Assembly (NCBI GenBank): GCA_965250275.1
Contig: OZ252297.1
Coordinates: forward strand, 2,108,001-2,172,000
DNA: 64,000 nt
Direction of reading: 5' to 3'
Source: G965250275 sp965250275
Lineage (GTDB): Bacteria; Pseudomonadota; Alphaproteobacteria; Rhodobacterales; Rhodobacteraceae
Each line of letters opens with the position of its first letter. The stretch's first letter is position 1. The notes beneath the pieces are model-generated. The model ran no database searches, was not told where the DNA came from, and worked only from the letters and a program-made list of their open reading frames with translations. Positions 25,344-33,943 of this stretch are shown here, piece after piece. Position numbers and translations under genes: made by a program.

Positions 25344-27266
25344 TCAGGCCGGCGGTGTGTACCAGATCGGTGAAGAGTAAGCGCGTTCCTGGTGGGTCAG
25401 CTCAGCCTCTTCTGGCAGTTCGATGCCGTAGCGGACCTTGTCATAAACCACCCAGCGCGGCGTCGGGATTTCCAGAACACGAACGTAGTAGAACGCACGC
25501 TCAGCCGGATCAAAATCCGGATCCGTCCAGACCGTGAGGAGCTCGGAGGCTCCAATGGAGTTGCTCCAGCTTGCCGTTTCCAGATCTACCGTGTTGCCCA
25601 CAGCAGGGACCTTGCCATCCGCGTCCGGGGTGCGCTCGTCAGACCACGCCACGTCATACACCTTCTCGCGCAGCTCTCCGTCTGCGTCCAACCATCCTTT
25701 TACGACCTGAACGCGGTCGAGGTTTGCACCAATCGGGTCGCGCAACGCGGCAATCAGAAAGTTGGGAGCACCATCTCCCTCACGCGGGCGCAGGTCTGAT
25801 CCCATGGGCACACCTTTGGTGTAGCCGGGCTCTGCAAGCGACCGTGTGCGCAGATCGTCCTCGTCAAACTCCCAGCCGCCGAAGAACCGCAGCCCGATCC
25901 TTGGGCCGGTGGTGGCATAGGTTTCGCGGCGTTTGAACGCGTCATAGATCGCGGACCGCGTGTTTTCGGTGGCCCAGACCGCGGTATAGCCCGAAGCGAC
26001 CAATGTGTGCCCTTCGATCCGCCCCAAGTCACTGGCGATGAACGGGTGTTCGATCCGGGTTGGGGAGGGTTCGACGCTGACCGACTTGCTGAAGAAATTC
26101 TCTTCTTCGGCGGTCGTCAGGGCGGTGTGGCTGTCCGTGGCGCCACCCATCCCGAACTTGTAGGGGTTCACACCGAACTTCTCTTCGAGCATCAGGCCTT
26201 GTTTCAACGCCTCACGCGCATATTCGCCTGCGAGCATGTCCTCTGTTTTCAATTCAGTCAGATCGAGATTGCCGACGTCCCAGTTCTCATAATCCGCAAA
26301 CTCGTCATCCGGGCTGAGGGCAGGGTGGGCCTCGCCATCCCCCTTGATCTGGGTAACCTCGTAGTGCGGCTCCCATCTTGCACGTCGTTCGACATAGGCC
26401 TGATCAACTTTGCCACCGTGATAGGTGTCTTCGGTCGGGAAGAGCCACCCATTGGACAGGTTGCCGTTGTGCGAAAAGGCAATTGCCCGTCCACCGGTCT
26501 TTTCCTCGTACATTTCGAGCCAGTCGTACAGGGTTTGAGGATCGGTATCGCCGTAGGGCGGTTGTGTCACCGGAGGCACCACTTGTTTTGCGCGGACCGG
26601 ACCATCGCGCAGCATCACGTTGCGATGCAGGTTGAAGCCCTTGGGCACCGAGGTCCATTCAAACCCGATGAATGCTGTGAATTCGCCCGGATCATTGTGG
26701 CGTTCGGCGGCATCGACGATGTGCTCCCACGTGAATGCAAACGGGTCAGCCCCCGGGCTGTAGGAGTTCAGCAGCAGCTCCGGCAATGTGCCTTGAGAGA
26801 AGTTGGTGATCAGATCAAAGGCGGTTTTACCAGCCTCGGCTCCGCCCTTGGAGTACCCTTCGTACCACTCGCGTCCTTTGGGATCCGCCAAAACACTCGG
26901 CTTGCCCGCTTGCAGATCAGGCGCAAAGCCCATCAGGTCGGTGTGATCCGTCAGCACCATCCAGTCCAACGGCCGCGCGAGGCGCACAGGCTGGCCGGTC
27001 GAGGAGATGACCTGCTCGCCCTTGGCAAAGCGCCAGGCATCGTCAGGCAATAGCGTGTTACCGAAGGCGCCAGCATCCAGCGACAGTCCGGTGTGCAGAT
27101 GCGAGTCGCCCCACAATGGGCGCTCTGGATATGTGCGGTTGGCATAGGGCGAGAAGGGCTTGTCGGGAAACGTGCCTTCGGCGGCTTCTGGGCTTGGAAC
27201 CCCATCTGCTTGGGCGGTTGTCGCCATTGCCAAGGCAATTGCGGTGGAAGCAAGAAATGCGCGCAT
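25344..27266 (-). CDS. exported DUF3604 family protein
   Basis: This 640-residue protein starts with a signal peptide (MRAFLASTAIALAMATTAQA) and belongs to the DUF3604 family, common in marine bacteria. PHP-like histidine motifs suggest a metal-dependent hydrolase: WGDSHLHTGLS near the start, LTDHTDLMG, and GATDSHTALTTAEEENF later. The start follows GGGGAGA. No signature of substrate is visible. It is the last minus-strand gene before the dctM terminator. The catalytic role is inferred from the His/Asp motifs only. Confidence 0.88.
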   Translation of the reverse strand: MRAFLASTAIALAMATTAQADGVPSPEAAEGTFPDKPFSPYANRTYPERPLWGDSHLHTGLSLDAGAFGNTLLPDDAWRFAKGEQVISSTGQPVRLARPLDWMVLTDHTDLMGFAPDLQAGKPSVLADPKGREWYEGYSKGGAEAGKTAFDLITNFSQGTLPELLLNSYSPGADPFAFTWEHIVDAAERHNDPGEFTAFIGFEWTSVPKGFNLHRNVMLRDGPVRAKQVVPPVTQPPYGDTDPQTLYDWLEMYEEKTGGRAIAFSHNGNLSNGWLFPTEDTYHGGKVDQAYVERRARWEPHYEVTQIKGDGEAHPALSPDDEFADYENWDVGNLDLTELKTEDMLAGEYAREALKQGLMLEEKFGVNPYKFGMGGATDSHTALTTAEEENFFSKSVSVEPSPTRIEHPFIASDLGRIEGHTLVASGYTAVWATENTRSAIYDAFKRRETYATTGPRIGLRFFGGWEFDEDDLRTRSLAEPGYTKGVPMGSDLRPREGDGAPNFLIAALRDPIGANLDRVQVVKGWLDADGELREKVYDVAWSDERTPDADGKVPAVGNTVDLETASWSNSIGASELLTVWTDPDFDPAERAFYYVRVLEIPTPRWVVYDKVRYGIELPEEAELTHQERAYSSPIWYTPPA

Positions 27267-27412
27267 TGAAATCTCCCCGTTGTCTTTCGTCCGCCGGGGA
27301 TTTGTTCCGTCAAAGTACCCGTGGCGGTTCAATTGGCTGCTGCCAGTACCGCCGAGTTAAATGCAATTGATCTCAAAAAGCTAGGCAAAGATCAGCGTAA
27401 TGGTATTACATT

Positions 27413-27823
27413 TCAGTTGGTTGCGCTCGATTCCTCAGAGAACTCAATAAGGTCCCAGCGATTGCCAAAAGGGTCCCGCCAGACCGCGACGGTCCCGTAC
27501 GGCTCGTGCCGCGGCGCTTCCTCAAACGTCACGCCCCGGGCCACCATGTCCGCGTGATCGCGCGCGAAATCGTTGGTGCGCAGGAAAAAGGCGACCCGCC
27601 CGCCGGCCTGTTTGCCGATTGAAGCTGTCTGATCCGGTCCATCGGCCCGCGCGAGGATCAACGAGGTTGCGCCCGGACCATTTGGCGTGACCCGTACCCA
27701 GCGTTTGCTGCCCTCAAGGGCAATGTCCTGATCGAGTCTGAAGCCAAGGATACCGACGTAGAACGCGATGGCTGCATCATAGTCAGGGACCACGAGCGTG
27801 ACGGCGTGCAGGGATTGGCTCAG
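27413..27823 (-). CDS. VOC family protein, probable CTG start
   Basis: A 136-residue vicinal-oxygen-chelate protein with SLHAVTLVVPDYDAAIAFYVG at the front and VAVWRDPFGNRWDLIEFSE at the end (terminal Glu is a usual metal ligand). No ATG, GTG or TTG lies at a plausible place. The CTG at 27823 would give MSQSLHAVTLV, exactly how related proteins begin, and AAGG lies 9 nt upstream. It begins 4 bp after the stop of the ate gene, so cotranscription or coupling is likely. A longer upstream frame runs through ate and is Arg/Pro-rich, hence false. Substrate unknown. Confidence 0.8.
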   Translation of the reverse strand: MSQSLHAVTLVVPDYDAAIAFYVGILGFRLDQDIALEGSKRWVRVTPNGPGATSLILARADGPDQTASIGKQAGGRVAFFLRTNDFARDHADMVARGVTFEEAPRHEPYGTVAVWRDPFGNRWDLIEFSEESSATN

Positions 27824-27827
27824 CGGT

Positions 27828-28649
27828 TCAGCCCTTGGTCGGGTGACGGTCCGGCAAATGGATATTGGCCACTTGCTCCGCGATCGGATCGTTCGACAGC
27901 GGGTGGGTATCTGCCGAATAGGCCTCGGGGTTGGCCATCTTCTGCCAGGCCCCGCCCATGTATACCTCAAGGCCGGAGAACCGCGCCTTGTACCCCATCT
28001 TGGAACTGCCGGGCACCCAGTAGCCAAGATAGACATACGGAAGATCGGCCTCGCGCGCGATCTCGATATGATCGAGTATCATATGCGTTCCAAGGCTGTG
28101 AGAGGCGAGGTCGGGCGCGTAGAAGGAATAGACCATACTCAGGCCATCCTCCAGCACATCGGTCAGGCTGACGGCCACAAGACCATCCGTGCGGTCATCG
28201 ACATACTCGACCACACGGCTGCGTATCGGGGTTTCTTCGATCATGGCCGCGAATTCGAACACATCCATATCCGCCATCCCGCCATCCGCGTGCCGCGCAT
28301 CAAGGTACCGGCGAAACAGATCGTACTGTTCCTCGGTGGCCCAGGGTGACGTGGCACGACGGACAAGATGCGCGTTGCGCCGCAGGGTGCGCCGTTGGCT
28401 CTTGTTGGGTGCGAAGGCGCTGACATCGATGCGAGCAGAAAGGCAGGCCGAACACTCCGCGCAAGACGGGCGGTAGAGCACGTTCTGGGATCGGCGGAAC
28501 CCTTGCTGGCTCAAACTGTTGTTGAGCCGTTCCGCGTTTTCGCCCTGGAGGGCTGTGAACAGCTTACGCTCCATCCGGCCCTCAAGGTAAGGGCACGGTT
28601 GTGGAGCTGTCACATAAAACTGCGGCGCAATCGGAAGGGTGTGGCGCAT
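27828..28649 (-). CDS. Ate/Bpt-type aminoacyl-tRNA:protein transferase
   Basis: This 273-residue protein belongs to the bacterial Bpt/Ate family, which attaches leucine (or arginine) from tRNA to N-terminal acidic residues and so marks proteins for ClpS/ClpAP degradation. Landmarks are the Cys-rich region RPSCAECSACLSARI near residue 60 and the acyltransferase core (LGYWVPGSSKMGYKARFSG, VYSFYAPDLASHSLGTHMI). Length and order of motifs fit Bpt better than eukaryotic ATE1. The ribosome site GGGA lies inside a hairpin just upstream, which may limit translation. A VOC gene follows 4 bp after the stop. Confidence 0.9.
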   Translation of the reverse strand: MRHTLPIAPQFYVTAPQPCPYLEGRMERKLFTALQGENAERLNNSLSQQGFRRSQNVLYRPSCAECSACLSARIDVSAFAPNKSQRRTLRRNAHLVRRATSPWATEEQYDLFRRYLDARHADGGMADMDVFEFAAMIEETPIRSRVVEYVDDRTDGLVAVSLTDVLEDGLSMVYSFYAPDLASHSLGTHMILDHIEIAREADLPYVYLGYWVPGSSKMGYKARFSGLEVYMGGAWQKMANPEAYSADTHPLSNDPIAEQVANIHLPDRHPTKG

Positions 28650-28654
28650 GATTG

Positions 28655-28674
28655 TCCCGGGCTGTTCCCCGGGA
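28655..28674 (-). promoter_or_regulatory. hairpin over ate ribosome site
   Basis: TCCCGGG (minus strand 28674-28668) pairs perfectly with CCCGGGA (28661-28655) around a 6-nt loop. Its 3' arm contains the GGGA that would serve as the ribosome site for the ATG at 28649. Folding would hide it. Control of translation or attenuation is inference. Confidence 0.42.
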
Positions 28675-28715
28675 TGATAGCAACGGCTTTCTCACCCGCC
28701 AAGAGGCTTCGCGGG

Positions 28716-29156
28716 TCAGAAGTCCGCGCGCTTGTTGATTGCAACTGTGCCCAGTAGGGAGTCGCTCAGCCCTTGTCCATGTGCGTTCGTCAACATCAGC
28801 ACGATGGAGATGGCCTGGAGCGGGAAAACAGCGATCGAAATGCTGTAGCCCAGCGTGTGCGCAAAGGCGAGCCCAAGGTCAAACCGGGTTCCGTCGATGC
28901 GGCGCATTTCGATGGCCGCAAATCGCATGCCCCAGGTGGCAGAGCCGTTAGCCAGTGTGACGACGCGATAGGCAAAGCCAACCACCAGCAGCAGGAAGGG
29001 GAAGAAGAAGAGGCCCAGAAACGCCGTGAACGGCAGGATCACAAGGCACAACAACACGATGACCACAGTGTCAATCAGCCAGGCGAGCAGGCGTTTGCTG
29101 GGCACCGAGGCATAAAACTGTGGTTGTGTGTCGGGATCGGGCAGGTGGGTGAACAT
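28716..29156 (-). CDS. RDD family membrane protein
   Basis: A 146-residue membrane protein of the RDD family. The RDD-like motif region appears at the first helix (SKRLLAWLIDTVVIVLLCLV), followed by a second helix (FLGLFFFPFLLLVVGFAYRV) and a third (LGYSISIAVFPLQAISIVLM). The soluble segment between carries GSATWGMRFAAIEM, typical for the family. The Met at 29156 starts the conserved part; an upstream Thr/Pro-rich extension seems untranslated and holds a GC-rich hairpin. It lies between ate and the DUF2852 gene on the same strand. Function of the family is poorly known. Confidence 0.86.
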   Translation of the reverse strand: MFTHLPDPDTQPQFYASVPSKRLLAWLIDTVVIVLLCLVILPFTAFLGLFFFPFLLLVVGFAYRVVTLANGSATWGMRFAAIEMRRIDGTRFDLGLAFAHTLGYSISIAVFPLQAISIVLMLTNAHGQGLSDSLLGTVAINKRADF

Positions 29157-29183
29157 ATCTGAACTGAAATCTGTTTGAGAAAT

Positions 29184-29211
29184 CGCGCCCCCGGGGGGAG
29201 GTGGGGGCGCG
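29184..29211 (-). terminator. GC-rich hairpin between DUF2852 and RDD genes
   Basis: Minus-strand CGCGCCCCC (29211-29203) pairs perfectly with GGGGGCGCG (29192-29184); the loop is ten or eleven nt of C and T. ATTTCTC follows, a weak T-tract. It likely lowers transcription from the DUF2852 gene into the RDD gene. Confidence 0.5.
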
Positions 29212-29229
29212 GGGTCCGACCAGTGACTG

Positions 29230-29670
29230 TCAGGCAGTATCTTTGCCGGAAGTGTCGTCGTCGGAGTCGTGGTCCGCAGCATGGGCGCGTTCGTTCATGA
29301 ACTGATCGAACTCGGCCTTGTCCTTGGCTTCGCGCAGACGTTCCAGGAAGCTTTCGAAGTCGTGCTGCTCCTGTTCCAGACGGCGCAGTGTGTCAGCCTT
29401 GTAGGCGTCAAATGCGCTGTTACCGGTGGTCGTCATCGTGGTCATGCGGGTGCGATGCCAGTTTTTGCGGCTTTTGCAGGAACCAGTGAACATGCGTTTG
29501 CTCCAGATCATGTAGAAGAGAAAGGCCAGGCCAATCGGCCAGAAGAACACAAAGCCAAGCACCATGGCGGCAATCCAGGCACCTTTGCCTTTGCTGTCCA
29601 GCCAGGCCTCGGATTTCGAGAACCAACCCATAGGGGCGTGGGCCGGGGCATTAGGGGTCATCGTTGTCAT
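29230..29670 (-). CDS. DUF2852 family protein
   Basis: This 146-residue small protein has one hydrophobic helix (GAWIAAMVLGFVFFWPIGLA), a basic Arg/Lys segment (KSRKNWHRT) and a long coiled-coil-like C-terminal helix (LRRLEQEQHDFESFLERLRE), ending in an acidic Asp-rich tail. It matches the DUF2852 family of alphaproteobacteria. The ATG at 29670 begins the conserved part. Two dyads at 29699-29777 lie immediately upstream and look like operators. Function unknown; membrane-anchored coiled-coil regulation is a guess from the layout. Confidence 0.82.
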   Translation of the reverse strand: MTTMTPNAPAHAPMGWFSKSEAWLDSKGKGAWIAAMVLGFVFFWPIGLAFLFYMIWSKRMFTGSCKSRKNWHRTRMTTMTTTGNSAFDAYKADTLRRLEQEQHDFESFLERLREAKDKAEFDQFMNERAHAADHDSDDDTSGKDTA

Positions 29671-29698
29671 ATGTGGGTCTCCTGATCGGTGGTCGGTT

Positions 29699-29777
29699 AA
29701 TGTGAAGCCTTTTCACATTGAATAGATTGGGGTTGCGGCCCCGACCTTCAAGAGGAAATGTGAACGTTTTTTACATT
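29699..29777 (-). promoter_or_regulatory. two tandem dyads upstream of DUF2852 gene
   Basis: AATGTGAA (29699-29706) and TTCACATT (29712-29719) form a perfect inverted repeat with a 5-bp spacer. A second copy, AATGTGAA (29757-29764) and TTTACATT (29770-29777), has the same spacing and one mismatch. Their centres are 58 bp apart. They lie upstream of the DUF2852 start, and the second overlaps the last codons of the ybaK-like gene. The binder is unknown; the spacing is one base too long for CRP. Confidence 0.55.
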
Positions 29778-30253
29778 AGTTGTGATTGTGATGTAAAATC
29801 AGCGTTTTGCGCCCCGGAAATCCGCATCAAAACATGCGGTTCTATGCAAAAAACATGGTGCGGTGTACCCGCGGCGGCCCAAACGATCTCATATGTTAGC
29901 AGTTTTGGGTCCATCCATGCGCGTATGGGCGACAGATGACCGATCGGGGCCACACCACCGATGGCAAACCCTGTCTGCGTCCGGATCAGTGCCGCATCGG
30001 CCTTGCCTAATGGCTCGCCCGCCAGCGCCGCGGCCCGCGCCGAATCCACTCGATGTCCGCCGGCCGTTAGGAACAAGACAGCCGTATTGCTTTGCTGGGT
30101 ACAAAACACGATCGACTTGGCGATCTGGTGCACGTCGCAGTTCAGGGCTGTGGCTGCATCCGCGGCCGTCCGGGCCAAAGGCGTTTCCCGGATCTCTGCC
30201 GGGACCCCGGCCTGTTCAAGGGCCAGACGGACGCGGTTCAGACTTTTGCTCAT
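29771..30253 (-). CDS. YbaK/EbsC family aminoacyl-tRNA deacylase-like protein
   Basis: A 160-residue stand-alone editing-domain protein of the YbaK/ProX group, which hydrolyse mischarged tRNA (for instance Cys-tRNAPro or Ala-tRNAPro). Recognised by HQIAKSIVFC, the lysine being catalytic in the family, then LFLTAGGHRVD and the loop FAIGGVAPIGH. The ATG at 30253 begins MSKSLNRVRLALEQAGV, matching family starts. It is the upstream neighbour of the DUF2852 gene on the same strand and is divergent from a short plus-strand gene starting at 30302. Exact tRNA substrate not assigned. Confidence 0.9.
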   Translation of the reverse strand: MSKSLNRVRLALEQAGVPAEIRETPLARTAADAATALNCDVHQIAKSIVFCTQQSNTAVLFLTAGGHRVDSARAAALAGEPLGKADAALIRTQTGFAIGGVAPIGHLSPIRAWMDPKLLTYEIVWAAAGTPHHVFCIEPHVLMRISGAQNADFTSQSQLM

Positions 30254-30301
30254 GGTTCAGCGTCTCTTGACGGTCGGCGCGTTCTGTCGACACTCGTTGC
30301 T

Positions 30302-30688
30302 ATGACACATGATGACAATCCTGATTTTCCCGACATCGACCACTTTCTGGCACTTGAACATGCAGTCTGGGCGGCGCTCTGTGCGGGGGACCCGGCAGCG
30401 GACCAGAAGATGCTGGCGGCGAATTTCCTGGGTGTCTATCCCAGCGGATTTGCGGATCGGAGCGAGCACTCTGGTGAACTGACTGATGGGCCCACCGTCA
30501 AAAGCTACGATCTGGATCAGATACGTCTGATGCCGCTGGGACCGGACCGTGGCATGCTGTGCTATCGCGCAAGCTACACCCGTCCGGGGCGGGAGGTTGC
30601 GGACGTGATGTATGTCAGCTCGCTCTGGGAACGGACACCCGACGGGTGGCTGAACATTTTCTCACAGGACACGCCAGGGGACGCCTGA
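30302..30688 (+). CDS. NTF2-like (DUF4440-type) small protein
   Basis: A 128-residue cytoplasmic protein resembling the NTF2/SnoaL-fold DUF4440 group: an N-terminal helix (FLALEHAVWAALCAGDP), a region ANFLGVYPSGF, and beta strands VADVMYVSSLWERTPDGWLNI that match the typical end of this fold. The Met at 30302 is used because upstream residues lie in the ybaK-like coding region. No ribosome site is visible, so leaderless translation or weak initiation is possible. It is close to glnE on the same strand, with 40 bp between. The ligand or function is unknown. Confidence 0.72.
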   Translation: MTHDDNPDFPDIDHFLALEHAVWAALCAGDPAADQKMLAANFLGVYPSGFADRSEHSGELTDGPTVKSYDLDQIRLMPLGPDRGMLCYRASYTRPGREVADVMYVSSLWERTPDGWLNIFSQDTPGDA

Positions 30689-30728
30689 TCGAATTGACCT
30701 TTCCGCCCCGCCGCCTCAGGGTCGCGCC

Positions 30729-33527
30729 ATGGCCTCTCTATTGCATCCCGCGCGCGTGCCGCGCGCTTACGATCCGGATCTGGGTGCCGAGACGGCCGAT
30801 CTCGTGCCGGGCGCATCTGGCGCCCTGCGTGAGTTACTGGTCGGAGCTGCGGGCAGCAGCCCCTACCTCAAAGGGCTGATCGATCGGGAACGGGACTGGT
30901 TGTCAGCCGCCGCAAACAACCCCGCCGAAGCGGTCGAAGACGTGCTCTCGGGGTTGCAAGACGTGCCGCGCGCTGAACTCAAAGATGCATTGCGACAAGC
31001 CAAACGGCGCGTGGCCCTGATGGCTGCACTGGCCGATCTCGGCGGGGTTTGGCCGCTCGAACAGGTGACGGGACTTTTGACGCGGCTTGGCGATGTGGCC
31101 TGCAACGTTGCTTTGAGAGAGGAAATCGCCAACCTGATCCGACGCGGGAAATTACCGGGTCAGACCGAAGACGATCTGGATCAGGCCGGCGGCATGGTTG
31201 TGCTGGCGATGGGAAAGATGGGTGCCGGAGAACTGAATTATTCCTCTGACATCGACTTGATCTGCCTCTTTGACGAAACGCGCTTCGATCCCGACACCTA
31301 CCTGGAGGCGCGGCAGGGTTTTGTGAAAGCCACCCGCGGCATGTGTGCAACCCTCAGCGATCACACCGGCGAAGGCTATGTGTTCCGGACCGACCTGCGA
31401 TTGCGCCCCGATCCGGCGGTCACCCCGGTTTGCATCGCGATGGAGGCTGCGGAACGATACTATGAAAGTCTTGGCCGAAACTGGGAACGTGCAGCCTATA
31501 TCAAGGCCCGTCCCGCGGCCGGCGACTTGGAGGCGGGTGCGCGGTTTCTCGAAACGCTGCGCCCCTATGTGTGGCGCCGCCATCTGGACTATGCGGCCAT
31601 TCAGGACGCCCATGACATCCGTTTGCGCATTCGCGAGCAAAAGGGGTTTGCCGGCCCGATTTCAGTGCCTGGACATGATCTGAAGCTGGGGCGCGGCGGA
31701 ATTCGGGAGATTGAGTTCTTCACGCAGACCCGGCAACTGATCGCGGGCGGTCGCGACCGCAGCCTGCGGGTTCGGGGCACGGTGGAAGGGCTGCGGGCGC
31801 TGGTTCAAGGTGGTTGGGTGCCCGAAACCACCGCCGAGAAACTGATCGAACACTACCGGGTGCTGCGTGACGTCGAACACCGAATCCAGATGGTGAATGA
31901 CGCTCAGACCCACACCGTGCCGCTGTCCCGTGACGGGATAGATCGGGTGGCGGCGTTGATGGGACAGGACAGCGCCCGCTTTCTGGAAGATTTGCGTCAA
32001 CGCATGAACGAGGTGCACGCCCTTACAGAGGATTTCTTTGCCCCTGGCGCTGCCCCGATCGCTGCGACAGAAATACGGGCAGATGTGTTTGACGACAGCG
32101 TCCTGGAGCGCTGGCAATCTTATCCCGCGCTTCGGTCGGAGCGGGCCGCGCGCATATTCCGGCGCCTGCGTCCCGAATTGCTGGACAGGCTCAGCCGCAC
32201 GACCCGTCCGGACGAGGCGCTACTGGCGCTCGATGGGTTCCTTGCGGGGTTGCCGGCCGGGGTCCAGCTCTTTTCACTGTTCGAGGCGAACCCCCACCTG
32301 ATGGACCTGCTGATCGACATCGTTGGAACCTCGCCGGAGCTTGCAGCGTACCTGTCGCGCAATTCAGCCGTGTTCGACGCGGTCATCGGGGGCGACTTCT
32401 TTGCGGAATGGCCCGGTGAAGCTGAGCTCACGCAAAATCTGACCGCGCTCTTGGAGGCTGAGGCGGATTATGAAGGACAGCTCGATTCAGCCCGGCGCTG
32501 GCGCAAGGAATGGCACTTTCGCGTCGGCGTTCATCTGCTGCGCGGGCTGATCGACCCCAAAGTGGCGGCAGAGCAGTATGCTCAGATTGCAGGGGCTGTG
32601 TTGGCGGCCATCACCCCTGTGGTCACAGATCAGTTTGCGCGCAAACACGGCCCGCCTCCCGGGCGCGGGGCGTCGGTCCTGGGAATGGGATCGCTGGGTG
32701 CGGGACGTCTGAACCCGGGCTCCGACCTGGATGTGATCGTTGTCTATGATCCTGTCGGTCAGGATATGTCCGAAGGTCCAAAACCCCTGGCGACGCGCCC
32801 CTATTTTGCACGTCTGACGCAGGCGTTGATCACGGCGATGACGGCACCAATGTCGCAGGGCCGCCTCTATGAGATGGACATGCGGTTGCGCCCATCGGGC
32901 AATCAGGGTCCGGTCGCCACCAGTTGGGCCAGCTTTCAATCTTACCAGCGCGAGGACGCCTGGGTCTGGGAGCATCTTGCCCTGACCCGCGCGCGCGTCG
33001 TGGCGGGTCCACGCGATCTGGGTGATGACATCGAGGTATTCCGGCGCACAATGATTGAGCTGCCACGCGACCGGCAATCCGTTCTGTCCGAGGTGGCGCA
33101 GATGCGGGCGCGAATTGCCGCGGCTAAGACGCCGGCGGGCCGCTGGGACGCCAAGACTGGTCCCGGACGCCTGCAGGACATTGAACTTCTCGCGCAAGCC
33201 GGCACGTTGCTCGCGGCGCGACCGGACCGCGATGTCGAAGCCGGGCTTCAGGCCTGTGTCGCAACCGGGATGCTGAATGACGCGGACGCCGGGGCGTTGC
33301 TGGCCCACTACGGGCTTTGCTGGTCCGTGATGATGGCCATGCGGCTGGTGTCTGGGGTCGGAGTGGAGGCAGAGACGTTGGGAGAAGGCGCGGCCGTCTT
33401 TTTGTGCCGAACGACCGGCTATGCCACTTTGGCTGCACTGGAGACCGATCTCGACAGCGGGTATGCCCGCGCAGCTCGCATCGTTGATGCAACCGTCGGT
33501 CCAGCGGAGGACAACCATGAAAGGTGA
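30729..33527 (+). CDS. glnE: glutamine synthetase adenylyltransferase/deadenylase
   Basis: This 932-residue bifunctional enzyme adds or removes AMP on glutamine synthetase in response to PII. Two nucleotidyltransferase domains are visible: the N-terminal deadenylylase (GAGELNYSSDIDLICLFD, near residue 160) and the C-terminal adenylylase (GAGRLNPGSDLDVIVVYD, near residue 655), each with the G-S/D-x-D catalytic pattern. A GlnE/DUF294-type linker with helical region lies between. Length fits the family. A 90-codon gene overlaps its end by 11 bp and is probably cotranslated. No glnA or glnB is in the window. Confidence 0.95.
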   Translation: MASLLHPARVPRAYDPDLGAETADLVPGASGALRELLVGAAGSSPYLKGLIDRERDWLSAAANNPAEAVEDVLSGLQDVPRAELKDALRQAKRRVALMAALADLGGVWPLEQVTGLLTRLGDVACNVALREEIANLIRRGKLPGQTEDDLDQAGGMVVLAMGKMGAGELNYSSDIDLICLFDETRFDPDTYLEARQGFVKATRGMCATLSDHTGEGYVFRTDLRLRPDPAVTPVCIAMEAAERYYESLGRNWERAAYIKARPAAGDLEAGARFLETLRPYVWRRHLDYAAIQDAHDIRLRIREQKGFAGPISVPGHDLKLGRGGIREIEFFTQTRQLIAGGRDRSLRVRGTVEGLRALVQGGWVPETTAEKLIEHYRVLRDVEHRIQMVNDAQTHTVPLSRDGIDRVAALMGQDSARFLEDLRQRMNEVHALTEDFFAPGAAPIAATEIRADVFDDSVLERWQSYPALRSERAARIFRRLRPELLDRLSRTTRPDEALLALDGFLAGLPAGVQLFSLFEANPHLMDLLIDIVGTSPELAAYLSRNSAVFDAVIGGDFFAEWPGEAELTQNLTALLEAEADYEGQLDSARRWRKEWHFRVGVHLLRGLIDPKVAAEQYAQIAGAVLAAITPVVTDQFARKHGPPPGRGASVLGMGSLGAGRLNPGSDLDVIVVYDPVGQDMSEGPKPLATRPYFARLTQALITAMTAPMSQGRLYEMDMRLRPSGNQGPVATSWASFQSYQREDAWVWEHLALTRARVVAGPRDLGDDIEVFRRTMIELPRDRQSVLSEVAQMRARIAAAKTPAGRWDAKTGPGRLQDIELLAQAGTLLAARPDRDVEAGLQACVATGMLNDADAGALLAHYGLCWSVMMAMRLVSGVGVEAETLGEGAAVFLCRTTGYATLAALETDLDSGYARAARIVDATVGPAEDNHER

Positions 33528-33789
33528 CCCTGAACTTGATCCCAAAGGGTTGGTCTATGAGAGCTATCGCATCGATGGCATCACGCTGGCGGAATGCCGG
33601 ACGATATTCCTCGACTGGGCTTTGAGCATCCCTTCGGAGAGCGACACGACACAAATTCTGCGCGGGCTGCTTGCGCGTTACGAGCCCGAGGCGCCGGATC
33701 ATCCGATGACGTCGGTTCTGCGCGAAGGTTTGACGGCAATGGCCACGCCACGTAGGCGCGGCGGGTGGCGATCAAGACCGCGCGACTAG
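33517..33789 (+). CDS. small conserved gene following glnE
   Basis: A 90-residue protein beginning MKGDPELDPKGLVYESYRI. It has a compact helical core (LAECRTIFLDWALSIPS) and a polar Arg-rich tail (RRRGGWRSRPRD). Its ATG lies 11 bp inside the end of glnE with GGAGG just upstream, so it is translated from the same mRNA. It looks like the small conserved hypothetical that follows glnE in many Rhodobacteraceae. No function can be assigned; a role near nitrogen regulation is only suggested by position. Confidence 0.8.
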   Translation: MKGDPELDPKGLVYESYRIDGITLAECRTIFLDWALSIPSESDTTQILRGLLARYEPEAPDHPMTSVLREGLTAMATPRRRGGWRSRPRD

Positions 33790-33943
33790 AACGGCTATTG
33801 GTTCCGATTCATGCACAATGTGGCGCATTTTCCCTGAATTGATCAGAAATCGCCTGATTTTCGCCGCAATGGCTTGCGACGGTGTGGGCCGTGATTCTTC
33901 GGCGTCTTCTGTCCGGAGTACTGTCGGTCCAAGGAGGCGAACG

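Noticed and set aside
29699..29719. CRP-type binding site
   Set aside because: TGTGA and TCACA are separated by 7 bp, not 6; the repeat arm is AATGTGAA with 5-bp spacer, a different motif.
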